Source: 2-02-FULL-66-14 sp037443705 (lineage in GTDB: Bacteria; Pseudomonadota; Gammaproteobacteria; Burkholderiales; SG8-39). From it: DNA of 64,000 nucleotides. The stretch covers positions 10,963-74,962 of the forward strand of contig JBBINV010000009.1 of assembly GCA_037443705.1 (NCBI GenBank), written 5' to 3'. The first letter of the stretch is position 1; each line of letters opens with the position of its first letter. The position numbers were made by a program, and so were the translations under genes. Shown piece by piece: positions 1 to 9,281 of this stretch. The notes under the pieces were generated by a model, which saw nothing but the letters and a program-made list of their open reading frames with translations, had not been told where the DNA came from and did no database searches.

Positions 1-1054
1 CAAGGCCCAGCCCCGTCTCGCGCACGAGGCGCCTGCAGAACGCCAGGCTGTCGGTGACCCCGGCGATCCCGATGAAGCAGTACATCGTTCCTGCCGGACG
101 CGCGACCTCGATCCGCGAAATTCCCGAATGACCTTCGACGAGGAAATCCCTCGCCCTGCGCAACCGCTCGAGCCGGCGCGCGATCCCCGGCTCGCCCTCG
201 CGCAGCGCCGCCACTGCGGCGCGCTGCACGAACACCGGCGAGCACGAGGTGTTGTATTCGATGAGCTTGCCGAGGTCGCGCGTCAGCGGCGCGGGCACGA
301 CGAGCCAGCCCAGGCGCCATCCTGTCATGCACCAGGACTTGGAGAAGGTGTTGGCGACCACGAGCCGGTCCTCCGGCTCGCACAGGTCGAGGAAAGAGGG
401 CGCCACCCCGCCCGCGCCGTAATAGAGCCGCTCGTAGGCGTCGTCGGCGAGGATCCAGATGCCGTGGCGCCGGCAGTGCGCGAGCAGCGCTTCCTGGTCG
501 GGGCGCGTGATCGACCAGCCCGTGGGATTGTTCGGCGAATTGAGGATGAGCGCCCGCGTTCCCGGGGTGAGCTTCTCCAGGAGTTTTCCGACGTCCAGCG
601 TCCAGCCCGAAGGAGAAAACGCGAGCGCCACCGTCTCGACCTGCGCCCCGAGGATCTTCGGGATCTCCTGCAGGTTCGGCCAGAGCGGCACCACCGTGAC
701 CACGCGGTCGCCCGGCTCAAGCAGCAGCTGCGCGGCGAGCATGAGCGCATTCACGCCCGCGCTGGTCACCGCAATTCGAGATGAATCCACGTGGCCGTGG
801 AGCCGGTCGAGGTACTTCCCCAACCCGTCGCGCAGCTCGGGGATCCCCAGGTTGTGCGTATAGAGGGTCTCCCCCGCGGCGAGCGACTCGATCGCGGCGC
901 GGCGCACCGGCTCCGGGGTCGGCTCGTCGGGCTCGCCCACCCAGAACGCCAGCACGTCGGAGCGGCCGAGGCCCTCGTTGAACAGCTCGCGGATCTTCGA
1001 TGCGACGAGCGCGCGGACCGCGGGCCGCGCCGCAACCGGCGTCTCGGGCTTCAT
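1..1054 (-). CDS. Class I/II PLP-dependent aminotransferase, 3' end cut by the window
   Basis: Fold-type I aminotransferase that would move an amino group between an amino acid and a 2-oxo acid using pyridoxal phosphate; the substrate cannot be told from sequence. Seen: the tract NSPNNPTGW (residues about 172-180), and ADDAYERLYY (about 203-212) holding the Asp and Tyr that contact the cofactor. The tract NTFSKSWCMTGWRLGW contains the Schiff-base lysine near residue 239. About 351 residues lie inside the window and the C-terminal small domain continues past base 1; the family is usually 380-400 residues. The ATG at 1054 follows no strong ribosome site, but the protein begins well there. It is divergent from the MFS gene at 1083, so both promoters must fit in about 28 bases or overlap the genes. 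Family certain, specificity unknown. Confidence 0.9.
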   Translation of the reverse strand, partial: MKPETPVAARPAVRALVASKIRELFNEGLGRSDVLAFWVGEPDEPTPEPVRRAAIESLAAGETLYTHNLGIPELRDGLGKYLDRLHGHVDSSRIAVTSAGVNALMLAAQLLLEPGDRVVTVVPLWPNLQEIPKILGAQVETVALAFSPSGWTLDVGKLLEKLTPGTRALILNSPNNPTGWSITRPDQEALLAHCRRHGIWILADDAYERLYYGAGGVAPSFLDLCEPEDRLVVANTFSKSWCMTGWRLGWLVVPAPLTRDLGKLIEYNTSCSPVFVQRAAVAALREGEPGIARRLERLRRARDFLVEGHSGISRIEVARPAGTMYCFIGIAGVTDSLAFCRRLVRETGLGL

Positions 1055-1082
1055 GAGGGCGCTTATTCTAGACTGCCGACCC

Positions 1083-2252
1083 ATGAGGCCGCTTCCCCGG
1101 ACCGTCTGGCTGCTCGGCGCCGTGTCGCTCTTCATGGACTTCTCCTCGGAGCTCGTGCACGCGCTGCTTCCCGTGTTCCTCACCGCGGTGCTCGGCGCGA
1201 GCATGGTCGCGGTGGGAATCGTGGAAGGCGTCGCGGAGGCGACCGCGTCGGTGCTGAAGGTATTCTCCGGGGTGCTTTCGGACCGCCTCGGCCGCAGGAA
1301 GCCGCTCGTGGTGCTCGGCTACGGCCTCGCGGCGCTTTCCAAGCCGCTTTTCCCGCTGGCGCCTTCCGTGCCGCTCGTGCTCGCCGCGCGCTTCATCGAC
1401 CGCGTCGGCAAGGGCATCCGCGGCGCGCCGCGCGACGCGCTGATCGCCGACGTGACTTCGCCCGGCGAGCGGGGCGCAGCCTACGGGCTTCGCCAGGCGC
1501 TCGACACGGTCGGCGCGGTGCTCGGGCCGCTCGCCGCGATCGGCCTGATGCTGCTGCTGGCAAGCGACATCCGCGCCGTGCTCTGGATCGCGGCGATCCC
1601 GGCGGTTCTCGCGGTGATCGTGCTCGTCGCCTTTGTTCGGGAACCCGATCACAAGGAAGGTCATTCAAAGAACGAAAACGCCCTCGCACTTTCGTCGCTC
1701 AAGTCCCTGGGCGCGCGCTACTGGATCGTCGTATCCCTCGGCGCGGTGCTGACGCTCGCACGATTTTCGGAAGCCTTCCTCGTGATCCGCGCGCAGGAGC
1801 TCGGGGTCGCGCTCGCCGCGGTGCCCGCGGTGCTTGTGGCGATGAACGTGGCCTACACCGCGGTCGCCTATCCCGCCGGCCTCGCCGCCGACCGCGGCGG
1901 CGCGCGCGCGTTGCTGCTCTGGGGCCTGGCCGCGCTTGCCGCCGCCGACCTCCTGATCGCCGCCAGCGCGCATGTCGCGTTCCTGTTCGCGGGAGTGCTC
2001 CTGTGGGGCGCGCACATGGGTCTCACCCAGGGACTGCTCTCGGCGCTGGTGGCGGAAGCCGCGCCGCCCGGGCTGCGCGGCACCGCGTTCGGGGCGTTCC
2101 ACCTCGTGTCGGGAGCGGCGCTCCTTGCGGCGAGCGTGCTCGCCGGAGGGCTCTGGAGCGCCTTCGGGGCGCCGGCCACGTTCTACGCCGGCGCCGCGTT
2201 CACGGGGCTCGCGATGCTGGGCTTCGCGCGCGTAGAATTCCGCGCCCGGTAA
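1083..2252 (+). CDS. MFS transporter
   Basis: Major facilitator superfamily carrier of the inner membrane, about 389 residues, with around 12 hydrophobic segments and almost no soluble domains. The family signature between helices 2 and 3 is present as SDRLGRRKPLVVLG (about residues 60-73), and a charged loop HKEGHSKNEN separates the two six-helix halves. I chose the ATG at 1083 because the upstream in-frame codons read as non-coding, whereas from here the protein opens with a short charged stretch and helix 1. It is divergent from the aminotransferase and 23 bases ahead of the DUF4337 gene, so it may be cotranscribed with that gene. Substrate cannot be predicted; drug or organic-acid efflux are both common for this type. 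Confidence 0.88.
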   Translation: MRPLPRTVWLLGAVSLFMDFSSELVHALLPVFLTAVLGASMVAVGIVEGVAEATASVLKVFSGVLSDRLGRRKPLVVLGYGLAALSKPLFPLAPSVPLVLAARFIDRVGKGIRGAPRDALIADVTSPGERGAAYGLRQALDTVGAVLGPLAAIGLMLLLASDIRAVLWIAAIPAVLAVIVLVAFVREPDHKEGHSKNENALALSSLKSLGARYWIVVSLGAVLTLARFSEAFLVIRAQELGVALAAVPAVLVAMNVAYTAVAYPAGLAADRGGARALLLWGLAALAAADLLIAASAHVAFLFAGVLLWGAHMGLTQGLLSALVAEAAPPGLRGTAFGAFHLVSGAALLAASVLAGGLWSAFGAPATFYAGAAFTGLAMLGFARVEFRAR

Positions 2253-2275
2253 CCGAACAGGAGGCAGCGAAACCC

Positions 2276-2821
2276 ATGTCCGCCGGACACGGCCACGTCG
2301 ACCCGCACAACAAGGAGATCGCGCTCCTCATCTCGATCCTCGCGCTCGTGCTCGCGTTCTCCGAAACGCTCGGCAAGGCCTCGCAGACCGAGGCGATCAG
2401 CCGCAACATCGAGGCCTCGAACCTGTGGGCCTTCTACCAGTCGAAGACGATTCGCCGCGCCGCGCTGCGCACGGCGGCGGAGCAGACCGCGCTGCTCACC
2501 GAGAACCCGAAGGCCAGGGAGCAGATCACGGCCTGGAAGAAGACCGCCGAGCGCTACCAGAACGAGCCCGACACCGGAGAGGGCCGCGACCAGCTCGAGG
2601 CGCGCGCCCGGGCGGCCGAGAAGAAGCGCGACGCGGCGTACGCCGCCTACCATCACTACGAGATCGCTTCGGCGGCCGTGCAGATCGCGATCGTGCTCGC
2701 CTCGGCCTCGATCATCACGACGATGCCCGCGCTCGCCTGGATCGCCGGTGCGCTCGGCGTGGCCGGGGTCGCGTTCTGCGTGATCGGGTTTTTCTTCCCC
2801 ACGGCCGTGCACCTCTTCTAG
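2276..2821 (+). CDS. DUF4337 family membrane protein
   Basis: Protein of 181 residues matching the DUF4337 pattern: a His-rich start (SAGHGHVDPHNKE), a first membrane segment (about 16-32), then the family-typical tract TEAISRNIEASNLWAFYQSK. A long charged helical region rich in Glu, Arg and Ala (about 70-130, probably coiled coil) follows, then two C-terminal membrane segments. Function of the family is unknown; it is common in Proteobacteria. A ribosome site AGGAGG lies 11 bases before the ATG. The gene ends just before a REP-like palindrome that could act as a weak transcription stop between it and the convergent kinase gene. Confidence 0.85.
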   Translation: MSAGHGHVDPHNKEIALLISILALVLAFSETLGKASQTEAISRNIEASNLWAFYQSKTIRRAALRTAAEQTALLTENPKAREQITAWKKTAERYQNEPDTGEGRDQLEARARAAEKKRDAAYAAYHHYEIASAAVQIAIVLASASIITTMPALAWIAGALGVAGVAFCVIGFFFPTAVHLF

Positions 2822-2837
2822 GGAACCGGCGGCGCTG

Positions 2838-2907
2838 TCGTCCCCGCGAAGGCGGGGACCCATTGAACAGTCCATGAAGCTGGGTTCCCGCTTTCGCGGG
2901 AACGACA
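2838..2907. repeat. REP-like inverted pair (family A)
   Basis: Two imperfect complementary arms, one built on CCCCGCGAAGGCGGGGACCC and the other on GGGTTCCCGCTTTCGCGGG, flank about 20 bases. The pair sits between the convergent ends of the DUF4337 and sensor-kinase genes. Related sequence recurs at 11583-11613 (single arm) and 15740-15823 (pair, inside a gene). This is the usual look of betaproteobacterial REP elements; no cognate transposase is in the window. Confidence 0.8.
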
Positions 2908-2929
2908 ACCGTTATTGAACTGATCCCGT

Positions 2930-5900
2930 TCAAGCGGCGCGCGCGGCCTCGCGCAGCCCGGCGCCGGTCTCGCCGCCGATGCGGAAGAAGAACGTCGCGC
3001 CCCTGTCCGGGGCGGAATCGGCCCAGATGCGGCCGTCGTGGCGCTCCACGATCCGGCGCACGAGCGCGAGGCCGACGCCGTTGCCCTCGAACTCCGAGGG
3101 CGAGTGCAGGCGCTGGAACATGCCGAAGAGCTTGCCGACGTAGGCCATGTCGAAGCCTGCGCCGTTGTCGCGCACGTAATAGACCGGCCCGAGACCCATC
3201 GCGATCGAGCCGATCTCGATCCGGGCGTTCGGCCGGCGCGCAGTGTACTTGATCGCATTGCCGACGAGGTTCGCGAACACCTGCTTGAGCAGCACGCGGT
3301 CTGCGAGGCAGGACGGCAGCTCGCCGACCCGCAGGTCGATCTCGCGCCCTTGGCGCGCGGGCGCGAGCTCGTCGAACACCTCGTGCACCAGCGCCGCGGG
3401 CTGGATCGGCTCCTTGCGCAGCGGCTGGCGCGACAGGCGCCCGAATTCCAGCAGCCCGTCGATCAGCGCGCCCATGCGCTCGGCATTCTGCGCCACGCGC
3501 GCAAGCAGGCGATGCGCCTCGGGCGGCACCTCGCCTCGGAAATCCTCCATCAGGATGTGCGAGAAGCCCGAGATCGCGCGCAGCGGTGCGCGCAGGTCGT
3601 GCGACACCGAGTACGAGAACGCCTCCATCTCGCGGTATGCCGCGGTGAGCTCGGCGGTGCGTGCTTCGACCCGCTGCTCGAGGTCGGCGTTGAGCTTGGT
3701 GATTTCGCGCTCGTGCTCGGCGATCTTTCGCGAGGCCTCCTCGCGCTCGGTGACGTCGCGGTAGAACGCGAACACGCGCCCGCCCTCGATCGGAAGGAAC
3801 GTCGCGGTGAGCTCGACCACGATCACCGAACCGTCCTTGCGCCGCCGCCGCGCCTTCGCCAGGCCGTGGCCCTGTTCGCGCAGGCGCTGAATGCGCGCGA
3901 AGAACTCCTGCGGCGACTCGTCGACCAGCGTGTCGGTGACCGACATGCGAAGCAGCTCTTCCTCCGCATAGCCGAGCATCTCGCACATCGCGCGGTTCAC
4001 TTCGAGGACGTGACCGTCCATGTCGGCCATCAGGTAGCCGTCACGTGCCTTCGCGAGAAAGAGCTTCAGTCGCCCTTCCGCGCGCACGCGCTCGGTGACG
4101 TCCTCGAAGGTCGCGACCACCCCGGCGAATCCGCCCTTTGCGTCCTCGAGGCGCGCGGCGTGGTGCGAGAGGATCCGCTGCAGACCGTCCGCGCGCTGCA
4201 ACACGTAGACTGCCGGGCCGAGGATCGTCTCGCCGCCGGCGCGCAGCCGCTCGTAGACATCCTGAGGAAGCCCCGTGTCCGCGCCCGCGAGCGGCAGCCG
4301 CTGCCAGGGCACGTCGAGGTAGTGCCGTCCCATCAGCCAGGCGCGGCGCGCGCCGAGGATGCGCTCGGCCGCGGCGTTGACGAGCACGTAGCGCCCCTGC
4401 GCGTCGAGGATCGCGAGTCCCTCGGCCATGGTCTCGAGGATGCGCGAGAGCCGGTCGCGCTCGGCGCGAAGCGCGGTCTCCGCCTCGACCTGCGCGGTGA
4501 CGTCGTGGCCTACGCCGCGGTAGCCGCGGAACGCGCCCGCGCCGTCGAACATCGGGCGGCCGGTGATCGACTGGTAGGTGACGCGCCCGGCGCGGTTGCG
4601 GCGCGCAAGGCGCAGGTCGCGGAAGGGCTGCCGCGCCTCGAGCACCGCGCGGTGCGCCGCCCAGTCGGCCTCGCTCATGTCGAGGTAGTCCATCTCCCAG
4701 CGCGCCTTGCCGATCAGCCCCACGATCGAAATATCGAGGCTTCGCTCGACGCCCGGCGAGATGTAGCTGAAGCGGTGCGCGGCGTCGGTTTCCCAATACC
4801 AGTCGGTCGAAAGCTCGGCGAGCTCGCGGTAGCGCGTCTCGCTCTCCTCCAGCGTCCGCTGCACGTTCTTGAGCTCGCTCACGTCGCTCACAAGGCCCAC
4901 GATCCCGCGCACCCGCCCCGAGGGCGTGCGGTCGGGAACGTACTGGATGCGAAGATCCATCACGCTGCCGTCGTCCCGGCGCCGGCGCGCGAGCTCCACG
5001 GTCTCTCCCGCGAGCGCCCGCTCCATGTACGGCGAGATCTCGGCATAGACCGCGTCGCCCAGAACCTCGCGTACCGTGCGCCCCACGGTTTCGCGCGGAG
5101 CGAGGCCGGTGATCCGCTCGTAGGCCGAGTTCACGAACACGAAGCGCTGGTCGCGATCGACGTAGGCGATCATCGCGGGTACCGCGTCCATCACCAGACG
5201 CAGGCGCTCGCGCGCGCGCCGCACCTTCGCTTCCATGCGATTCGCCTCGGTCACGTCGCGCGCCACGCCCCGGTAACCGAGCCAGGCTCCGTCCCCGCCG
5301 AAGCGCGGCTCGCCGCTGATGACCAGGACCTGCGCGATCTCACCGGCCGCGTCCAGCCGCACGAACTCGACGTTGCGGAACGGCTCGCGCCGCTCGACGA
5401 GCGCGGCCTGCGCCGCGCGCTCGCCGCTCACGCGTATCCCGAGCTCGCGCAGCGTCCTTCCTTCGGGAGGCGGGGCGAGCACGCCGCTGAAATCACCCTC
5501 GATCTTGGTGACGCGGTGCTCCGCGTCGGTTTCCCAGTACCAGTCCGAAGACAGCGCGGCGAGGCTGCGGAAGCGCGCCTCGGACTCCTGCAGGCTGCGC
5601 CGGCTCGCTTCCAGACGCTCGGCCATCGCGTTGATGTCCGCGGCGAGTTCGCCGATCTCGCCGCCGCCATCGATCTGCACGCGCTGCGCGCGCCCGGTGC
5701 GCGCGAGCGCTGTGACGCCGCGCTGCAGGCGCCGGATTGGCAGCGCGAGGCTGCGCCCGATCCACGCTGCGGCCGCCGCCGCGGCGGCGAGCATCAGCGC
5801 CGCGAAGAGAATTTGCCGCCTCAGTTCCTCCCGGGCGGGCGCGAGCGCGCTCTCGACCGGCGTGGAGACGAACACCTGCCACGGCGCGTTCGGCACGGGG

Positions 5901-6691
5901 ACGCTCGCGCCGAACCGGCGCACGCCGTCCGGCGTCGTCAGCTCGCCCCGGAAGACGCTCCCCGCGCGCGCCGCCTGCACGAGCGGATCGTCCCGCGAAT
6001 CCGAAATGAGGTCGCGCGCGTCAGGCGGCGATGCGGCCACGGCGAGGCCGCGATCCGTAACCAGGAGCACGGCGCCGTCGGCGTCCGCCTTCCCGGCCGA
6101 CAGCGCTTCCTCCAGCGTCATCAGGTGCACGCTGGCGACGATGGCCCCCCGCACCGACCCGGCGCCGTCCGCGATCGGACGCGCCGCCGGAACCGCCCAC
6201 TCTCCGGTCGTGCGCAACGCGATGGGCGGACCGATCGCGAACGACCGCGTCGCGATCGCGCGGCGAAAGTGCTCGCGATCCGAGATGTTGATTGCCGCGG
6301 TGTCCGGAGTCGTCGGCGAGGTGGTCGCGATCAGCGCACCGTCGGGCCGGAACACGGCGAGCGTCGTGGCCCAGGAGGAAACCTCGGGAAGAATCCGGCG
6401 AAGGCGCGAGCGCACCAGCCCGGGGCGCTCGAGGTCGTCGGCGACCGCGACCTCGACCGACGCGAGCAGCGCGCCGAGCCGTCTGACCTGCTCTTCGAGC
6501 CGCACTGCGATCCGCGACGCGGCGGACTCGTTCCCCTCGAGCGCGCGCCGCTCGGCGTCGCGCAGATCGTGGTAACCGACGAGCGCGGCGAACAGCGCAT
6601 AGGGCAGCACCATTGCGGCTACAAGCAGCAGCAGCCGGCCGCGAATCGTCATTGTTCCGAGCCAGCTGCCGCCGCTCGCGTTCTCCGACAC
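2930..6691 (-). CDS. Membrane sensor histidine kinase with dCache-like domain, HAMP and about five PAS domains
   Basis: Very large hybrid-input kinase (1253 residues). Order seen: membrane helix (about 15-40); a periplasmic sensor of about 250 residues that looks like a double Cache domain; a second helix (about 300-320); HAMP; then roughly five PAS/PAC units (about 380-1000). A dimerisation helix follows with the phospho-acceptor in FSYSVSHDLRAPLRAISGF (His near 1035). The ATP domain shows NAIKYTARR (N box), DNGAGFDM (G1) and GNGVGLALV (G2). Two PAS units share the opening DWYWETDA. It autophosphorylates on His and passes phosphate to a response regulator; no receiver domain is fused. The HD-GYP regulator 103 bases upstream on the same strand is the natural partner. 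Ligand unknown. The soluble kinase at 42141 is a close relative in its PAS and catalytic parts. Confidence 0.9.
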   Translation of the reverse strand: MSENASGGSWLGTMTIRGRLLLLVAAMVLPYALFAALVGYHDLRDAERRALEGNESAASRIAVRLEEQVRRLGALLASVEVAVADDLERPGLVRSRLRRILPEVSSWATTLAVFRPDGALIATTSPTTPDTAAINISDREHFRRAIATRSFAIGPPIALRTTGEWAVPAARPIADGAGSVRGAIVASVHLMTLEEALSAGKADADGAVLLVTDRGLAVAASPPDARDLISDSRDDPLVQAARAGSVFRGELTTPDGVRRFGASVPVPNAPWQVFVSTPVESALAPAREELRRQILFAALMLAAAAAAAAWIGRSLALPIRRLQRGVTALARTGRAQRVQIDGGGEIGELAADINAMAERLEASRRSLQESEARFRSLAALSSDWYWETDAEHRVTKIEGDFSGVLAPPPEGRTLRELGIRVSGERAAQAALVERREPFRNVEFVRLDAAGEIAQVLVISGEPRFGGDGAWLGYRGVARDVTEANRMEAKVRRARERLRLVMDAVPAMIAYVDRDQRFVFVNSAYERITGLAPRETVGRTVREVLGDAVYAEISPYMERALAGETVELARRRRDDGSVMDLRIQYVPDRTPSGRVRGIVGLVSDVSELKNVQRTLEESETRYRELAELSTDWYWETDAAHRFSYISPGVERSLDISIVGLIGKARWEMDYLDMSEADWAAHRAVLEARQPFRDLRLARRNRAGRVTYQSITGRPMFDGAGAFRGYRGVGHDVTAQVEAETALRAERDRLSRILETMAEGLAILDAQGRYVLVNAAAERILGARRAWLMGRHYLDVPWQRLPLAGADTGLPQDVYERLRAGGETILGPAVYVLQRADGLQRILSHHAARLEDAKGGFAGVVATFEDVTERVRAEGRLKLFLAKARDGYLMADMDGHVLEVNRAMCEMLGYAEEELLRMSVTDTLVDESPQEFFARIQRLREQGHGLAKARRRRKDGSVIVVELTATFLPIEGGRVFAFYRDVTEREEASRKIAEHEREITKLNADLEQRVEARTAELTAAYREMEAFSYSVSHDLRAPLRAISGFSHILMEDFRGEVPPEAHRLLARVAQNAERMGALIDGLLEFGRLSRQPLRKEPIQPAALVHEVFDELAPARQGREIDLRVGELPSCLADRVLLKQVFANLVGNAIKYTARRPNARIEIGSIAMGLGPVYYVRDNGAGFDMAYVGKLFGMFQRLHSPSEFEGNGVGLALVRRIVERHDGRIWADSAPDRGATFFFRIGGETGAGLREAARAA

Positions 6692-6794
6692 GCCTTCCCC
6701 CCGGAATCGGGCCTATTTCAGCACGCACCGAGCCTACCGGAAACGCCGGGCGGGTTAAACATTGCAAGGCCCGGAACAGAGCCGCAAAAGGGCT

Positions 6795-7949
6795 CTACTT
6801 CTGCGCGCCGGGCACCTTCGGCCCGGGGGCGGTCCTTGCCGCCGCGACGCGCTCGGTGAAATCGAGGTTGATCAGGTCGCCGAGCTGGTCCGAGAAGGAT
6901 TCCCGCACCTTGCGCATCGCGGGCAGCGCGCGCTGGAACGCCTCGACCAGCGCCGGCTCGTACTTGGTGCCGCTTCCGGCGGCGATCTCGCGCGCCGCCT
7001 GCTCGACCGGGAGCGCGGCGCGGTAGAACTGCGTCGTGGTCATCGACTCGAACGCGTCGGCGATCGCCATGACGCGCCCCGGCCACGGGATCGCCTCACC
7101 CTTCAGGCCCTGCGGGTAGCCCCTGCCGTCCCAGCGCTCGTGGTGCGTGAGCGCGAGCAGGCGCGCGAGCTTGAGGAGCGGGTCCTCGTACTTTCCGATG
7201 ATCTCGGCGCCGACCTCGGGGTGGCGCCGCACCCGCTCCCAGTCGGGCGCCGAGAGCTTCTCGGGCTTGCGCAGGATTTCGGCGGGAACCGAGAGCTTTC
7301 CGACGTCGTGCAGCGGCGCGGCGTGCTCCATCAGCTCGGCGAGGCCGGGCTTCGCGCCCGCGGCCACCGACAGCAGCTTCGCGTACTGTGCGAGGCGCAG
7401 CGCGCGATTCCCCGCGGCGGCGCTCTCGTGGTACTCCATCGCGCGCGCGAGGCGGTAGATGATCTGCAGCCGGGTGTGCTCGAGCTGCGCCGTGCGCTCG
7501 CGCACCAGGCGCTCCAGCTCGTGCTGCCGGTTCACGAGCGCGACGTGGTTGCGCACGCGCGCGAGCAGCAGCCGCGCGTTGATCGGCTTGGCGAGGTAGT
7601 CGACCGCGCCCATCTCGAAGCCCTCGAGCTGGTCGTGCGCATCGGTCTTGCCCGAAAGAAACACCACCGGGATCGGCGCGGTCGCGGGATCGTCCTTGAG
7701 CACGCGGCACACCCCGAACCCGCTCGCCCCCGGCATCTCCACGTCGAGCAGGATCAGGTCCGGCTTCGGGTCGTCGCCCGCCAGATGCAGCGCCGTTCCG
7801 CCGTCGGGCGCGAGCTTGACTCGATACTCGCGCCCGAGGACCTTGGCGGCGAGCGCGAGCACGTCCGGCGAGTCGTCGACCACCAGGATGACCGGCGCCC
7901 CCGGAGGCGCGTGCGCACCGGCTCCCGGCTTTGCAGGAACTTCGCTCAT
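6795..7949 (-). CDS. Response regulator with HD-GYP domain (possible cyclic-di-GMP phosphodiesterase)
   Basis: N-terminal receiver (VILVVDDS, phospho-acceptor Asp in LILLDVEMPG, Lys in YLAKPIN) joined by a coiled-coil-like helix to an HD-GYP domain. HD-GYP enzymes hydrolyse cyclic-di-GMP. Seen: HDVGKLSVP with the HD pair, THHERWDGRGYPQG with the double His and GYP, and ADAFESMTT near the end of the core. The usual opening metal-binding motif E-T-G-N-H reads A-A-G-N-R here, so two usual metal ligands appear changed (see finding). I preferred the ATG at 7949 to the TTG nine bases upstream. It precedes the big sensor kinase on the same strand and may be its output. About 384 residues. Confidence 0.88.
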   Translation of the reverse strand: MSEVPAKPGAGAHAPPGAPVILVVDDSPDVLALAAKVLGREYRVKLAPDGGTALHLAGDDPKPDLILLDVEMPGASGFGVCRVLKDDPATAPIPVVFLSGKTDAHDQLEGFEMGAVDYLAKPINARLLLARVRNHVALVNRQHELERLVRERTAQLEHTRLQIIYRLARAMEYHESAAAGNRALRLAQYAKLLSVAAGAKPGLAELMEHAAPLHDVGKLSVPAEILRKPEKLSAPDWERVRRHPEVGAEIIGKYEDPLLKLARLLALTHHERWDGRGYPQGLKGEAIPWPGRVMAIADAFESMTTTQFYRAALPVEQAAREIAAGSGTKYEPALVEAFQRALPAMRKVRESFSDQLGDLINLDFTERVAAARTAPGPKVPGAQK

Positions 7950-7969
7950 TGCGCGCAAAGTCTACCGCT

Positions 7970-9211
7970 TCATGCGGCGGCGGGTACCGGAGCTCCGGTG
8001 CGCTGCCGCGCCTCGGGCGGCCGGTCGTCCATGAGCCATTGAAGCGTGAACGCCGCCAGCCCGATCACGATCAGCGCGCCCCAGCCGAAATCGTAGTTGC
8101 CGAAGCGGTCGAACACGACCCCGCCCATCCAGGCGCCCGCGAACGAGCCGACCTGGTGCGACAGGAACACGACGCCGTAGAGCGTGTTGAAGTGCGTGAG
8201 CCCGAACACGCGCGCGATGATCCCGGTGACGAGCGGCGCCACACCGAGCCAGAGGAACCCCATCGCGGCCGCGAACACCAGGGTCGAGGCCGCGCTCACC
8301 GGGACGAGAAGAAACGCTGCGATGAAGAGCGTGCGCAGGAGGTAGATCAGGGCGAGCAGGCGCTTCTGACTGTAGCGCGCGCCGAGCAGCCCGAAAATGT
8401 AGGTGCCCACCGTGTTGAAGAGCCCGATCAGCGCGAGCGCGCTCGCGCCCACCCCGGGCGCGACCCCGCACAGCTGAAGATACTGCGGCAAGTGCGTCGT
8501 GAGGAACACGAGCTGGAAGCCGCAGGCGAAGAACGCGAGCGTCATGAAGAGGTAGCCGCGGTGCCCCGTCGCCTCGCGCAGGGCGGCGGAAAGGGGTTGT
8601 GATGATGGGACGGGAAATCCCGGGGTCGCCCCGGCAGCCCCCTCGCGCTGCTCCCTGATCGGAATGGCAAGCACCGCCATGGAAGCCGCGATGGCGGCGA
8701 AGGCGACGAGCGCGCCCTGCCAGCCGATGCCGCCGATCAGCGACTGGCCGAGCGGCGCGAGCACCATCGTTCCGAGAGACCCGGCGGCGGCCACCGCGCC
8801 GACCGCCTGGCTGCGCTTCTCGGCCGGGACCGCACGCGACACCGTGCCGATCAGCACGCCGAAGCCCGTGCCCGCGGTGCCGATGCCGGTGAGGAACCCG
8901 GCGACCTCGAGCGCCCCGGCGCCCTTTGCCGCCGTCATGAGCAGCAGCCCCGCGGCGTAGCAGAGCGCCGTGGCGACCAGCACCGGCCGCGGCCCGAAGC
9001 GGTCGGCGAGCGCGCCCACGAACGGCTGCGAGAGGCCCCACACGATGTTCTGCAGCGCGAGCGAGAAGCCGAAGGTCGCCGCCGAGATCCCGAGCTCGAG
9101 CGTCATCGGCGCCATGAAAAGGCCCAGGCTCTGCCGCAGCCCCATGCAGATCGAGATGAGGATCCCGCTGAGGATCAGAAGTGCCCACACGGAGCGGTGC
9201 ACCTTGGTCAT
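7970..9211 (-). CDS. MFS transporter with attenuator-like leader
   Basis: Carrier of about 413 residues with some 12 membrane segments. The motif ADRFGPRP between helices 2 and 3 and a long hydrophilic central loop (about 190-215) are typical of MFS proteins. Overall pattern resembles the organic-anion or nitrate/oxalate-like branches, but I cannot name a substrate. The ATG at 9211 is preferred because GGAGAAAGC lies directly before it; upstream in-frame codons fall into a terminator hairpin. That placement, with a strong-ribosome-site leader ORF further upstream, suggests expression is governed by attenuation (see the terminator and leader entries). The 3' end lies 20 bases from the start of the HD-GYP regulator gene on the same strand. 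Confidence 0.88.
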   Translation of the reverse strand: MTKVHRSVWALLILSGILISICMGLRQSLGLFMAPMTLELGISAATFGFSLALQNIVWGLSQPFVGALADRFGPRPVLVATALCYAAGLLLMTAAKGAGALEVAGFLTGIGTAGTGFGVLIGTVSRAVPAEKRSQAVGAVAAAGSLGTMVLAPLGQSLIGGIGWQGALVAFAAIAASMAVLAIPIREQREGAAGATPGFPVPSSQPLSAALREATGHRGYLFMTLAFFACGFQLVFLTTHLPQYLQLCGVAPGVGASALALIGLFNTVGTYIFGLLGARYSQKRLLALIYLLRTLFIAAFLLVPVSAASTLVFAAAMGFLWLGVAPLVTGIIARVFGLTHFNTLYGVVFLSHQVGSFAGAWMGGVVFDRFGNYDFGWGALIVIGLAAFTLQWLMDDRPPEARQRTGAPVPAAA

Positions 9212-9220
9212 GCTTTCTCC

Positions 9221-9259
9221 GGAAAGAAAACGCCCCGGTCCGCTCGCGCGGCCGGGGCG
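9221..9259 (-). terminator. Intrinsic terminator just ahead of the MFS start codon
   Basis: On the minus strand CGCCCCGG pairs with CCGGGGCG (8 bp, extended inside by about four more pairs with one bulge) and is followed directly by TTTTCTTT. The T-run touches the ribosome site of the MFS gene, leaving no room for a promoter after it. This is the geometry of an attenuator rather than of a plain end-of-operon terminator. Confidence 0.65.
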
Positions 9260-9281
9260 CATGGTGCAAAGGCTTGCCGGC

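Noticed and set aside
3038..6859. Very long open frame antisense to the membrane kinase (over 1200 codons)
   Set aside because: Arg/Ala/His-rich, no fold pattern, exactly mirrors a convincing kinase. Long antisense frames are expected at this GC content and codon use.
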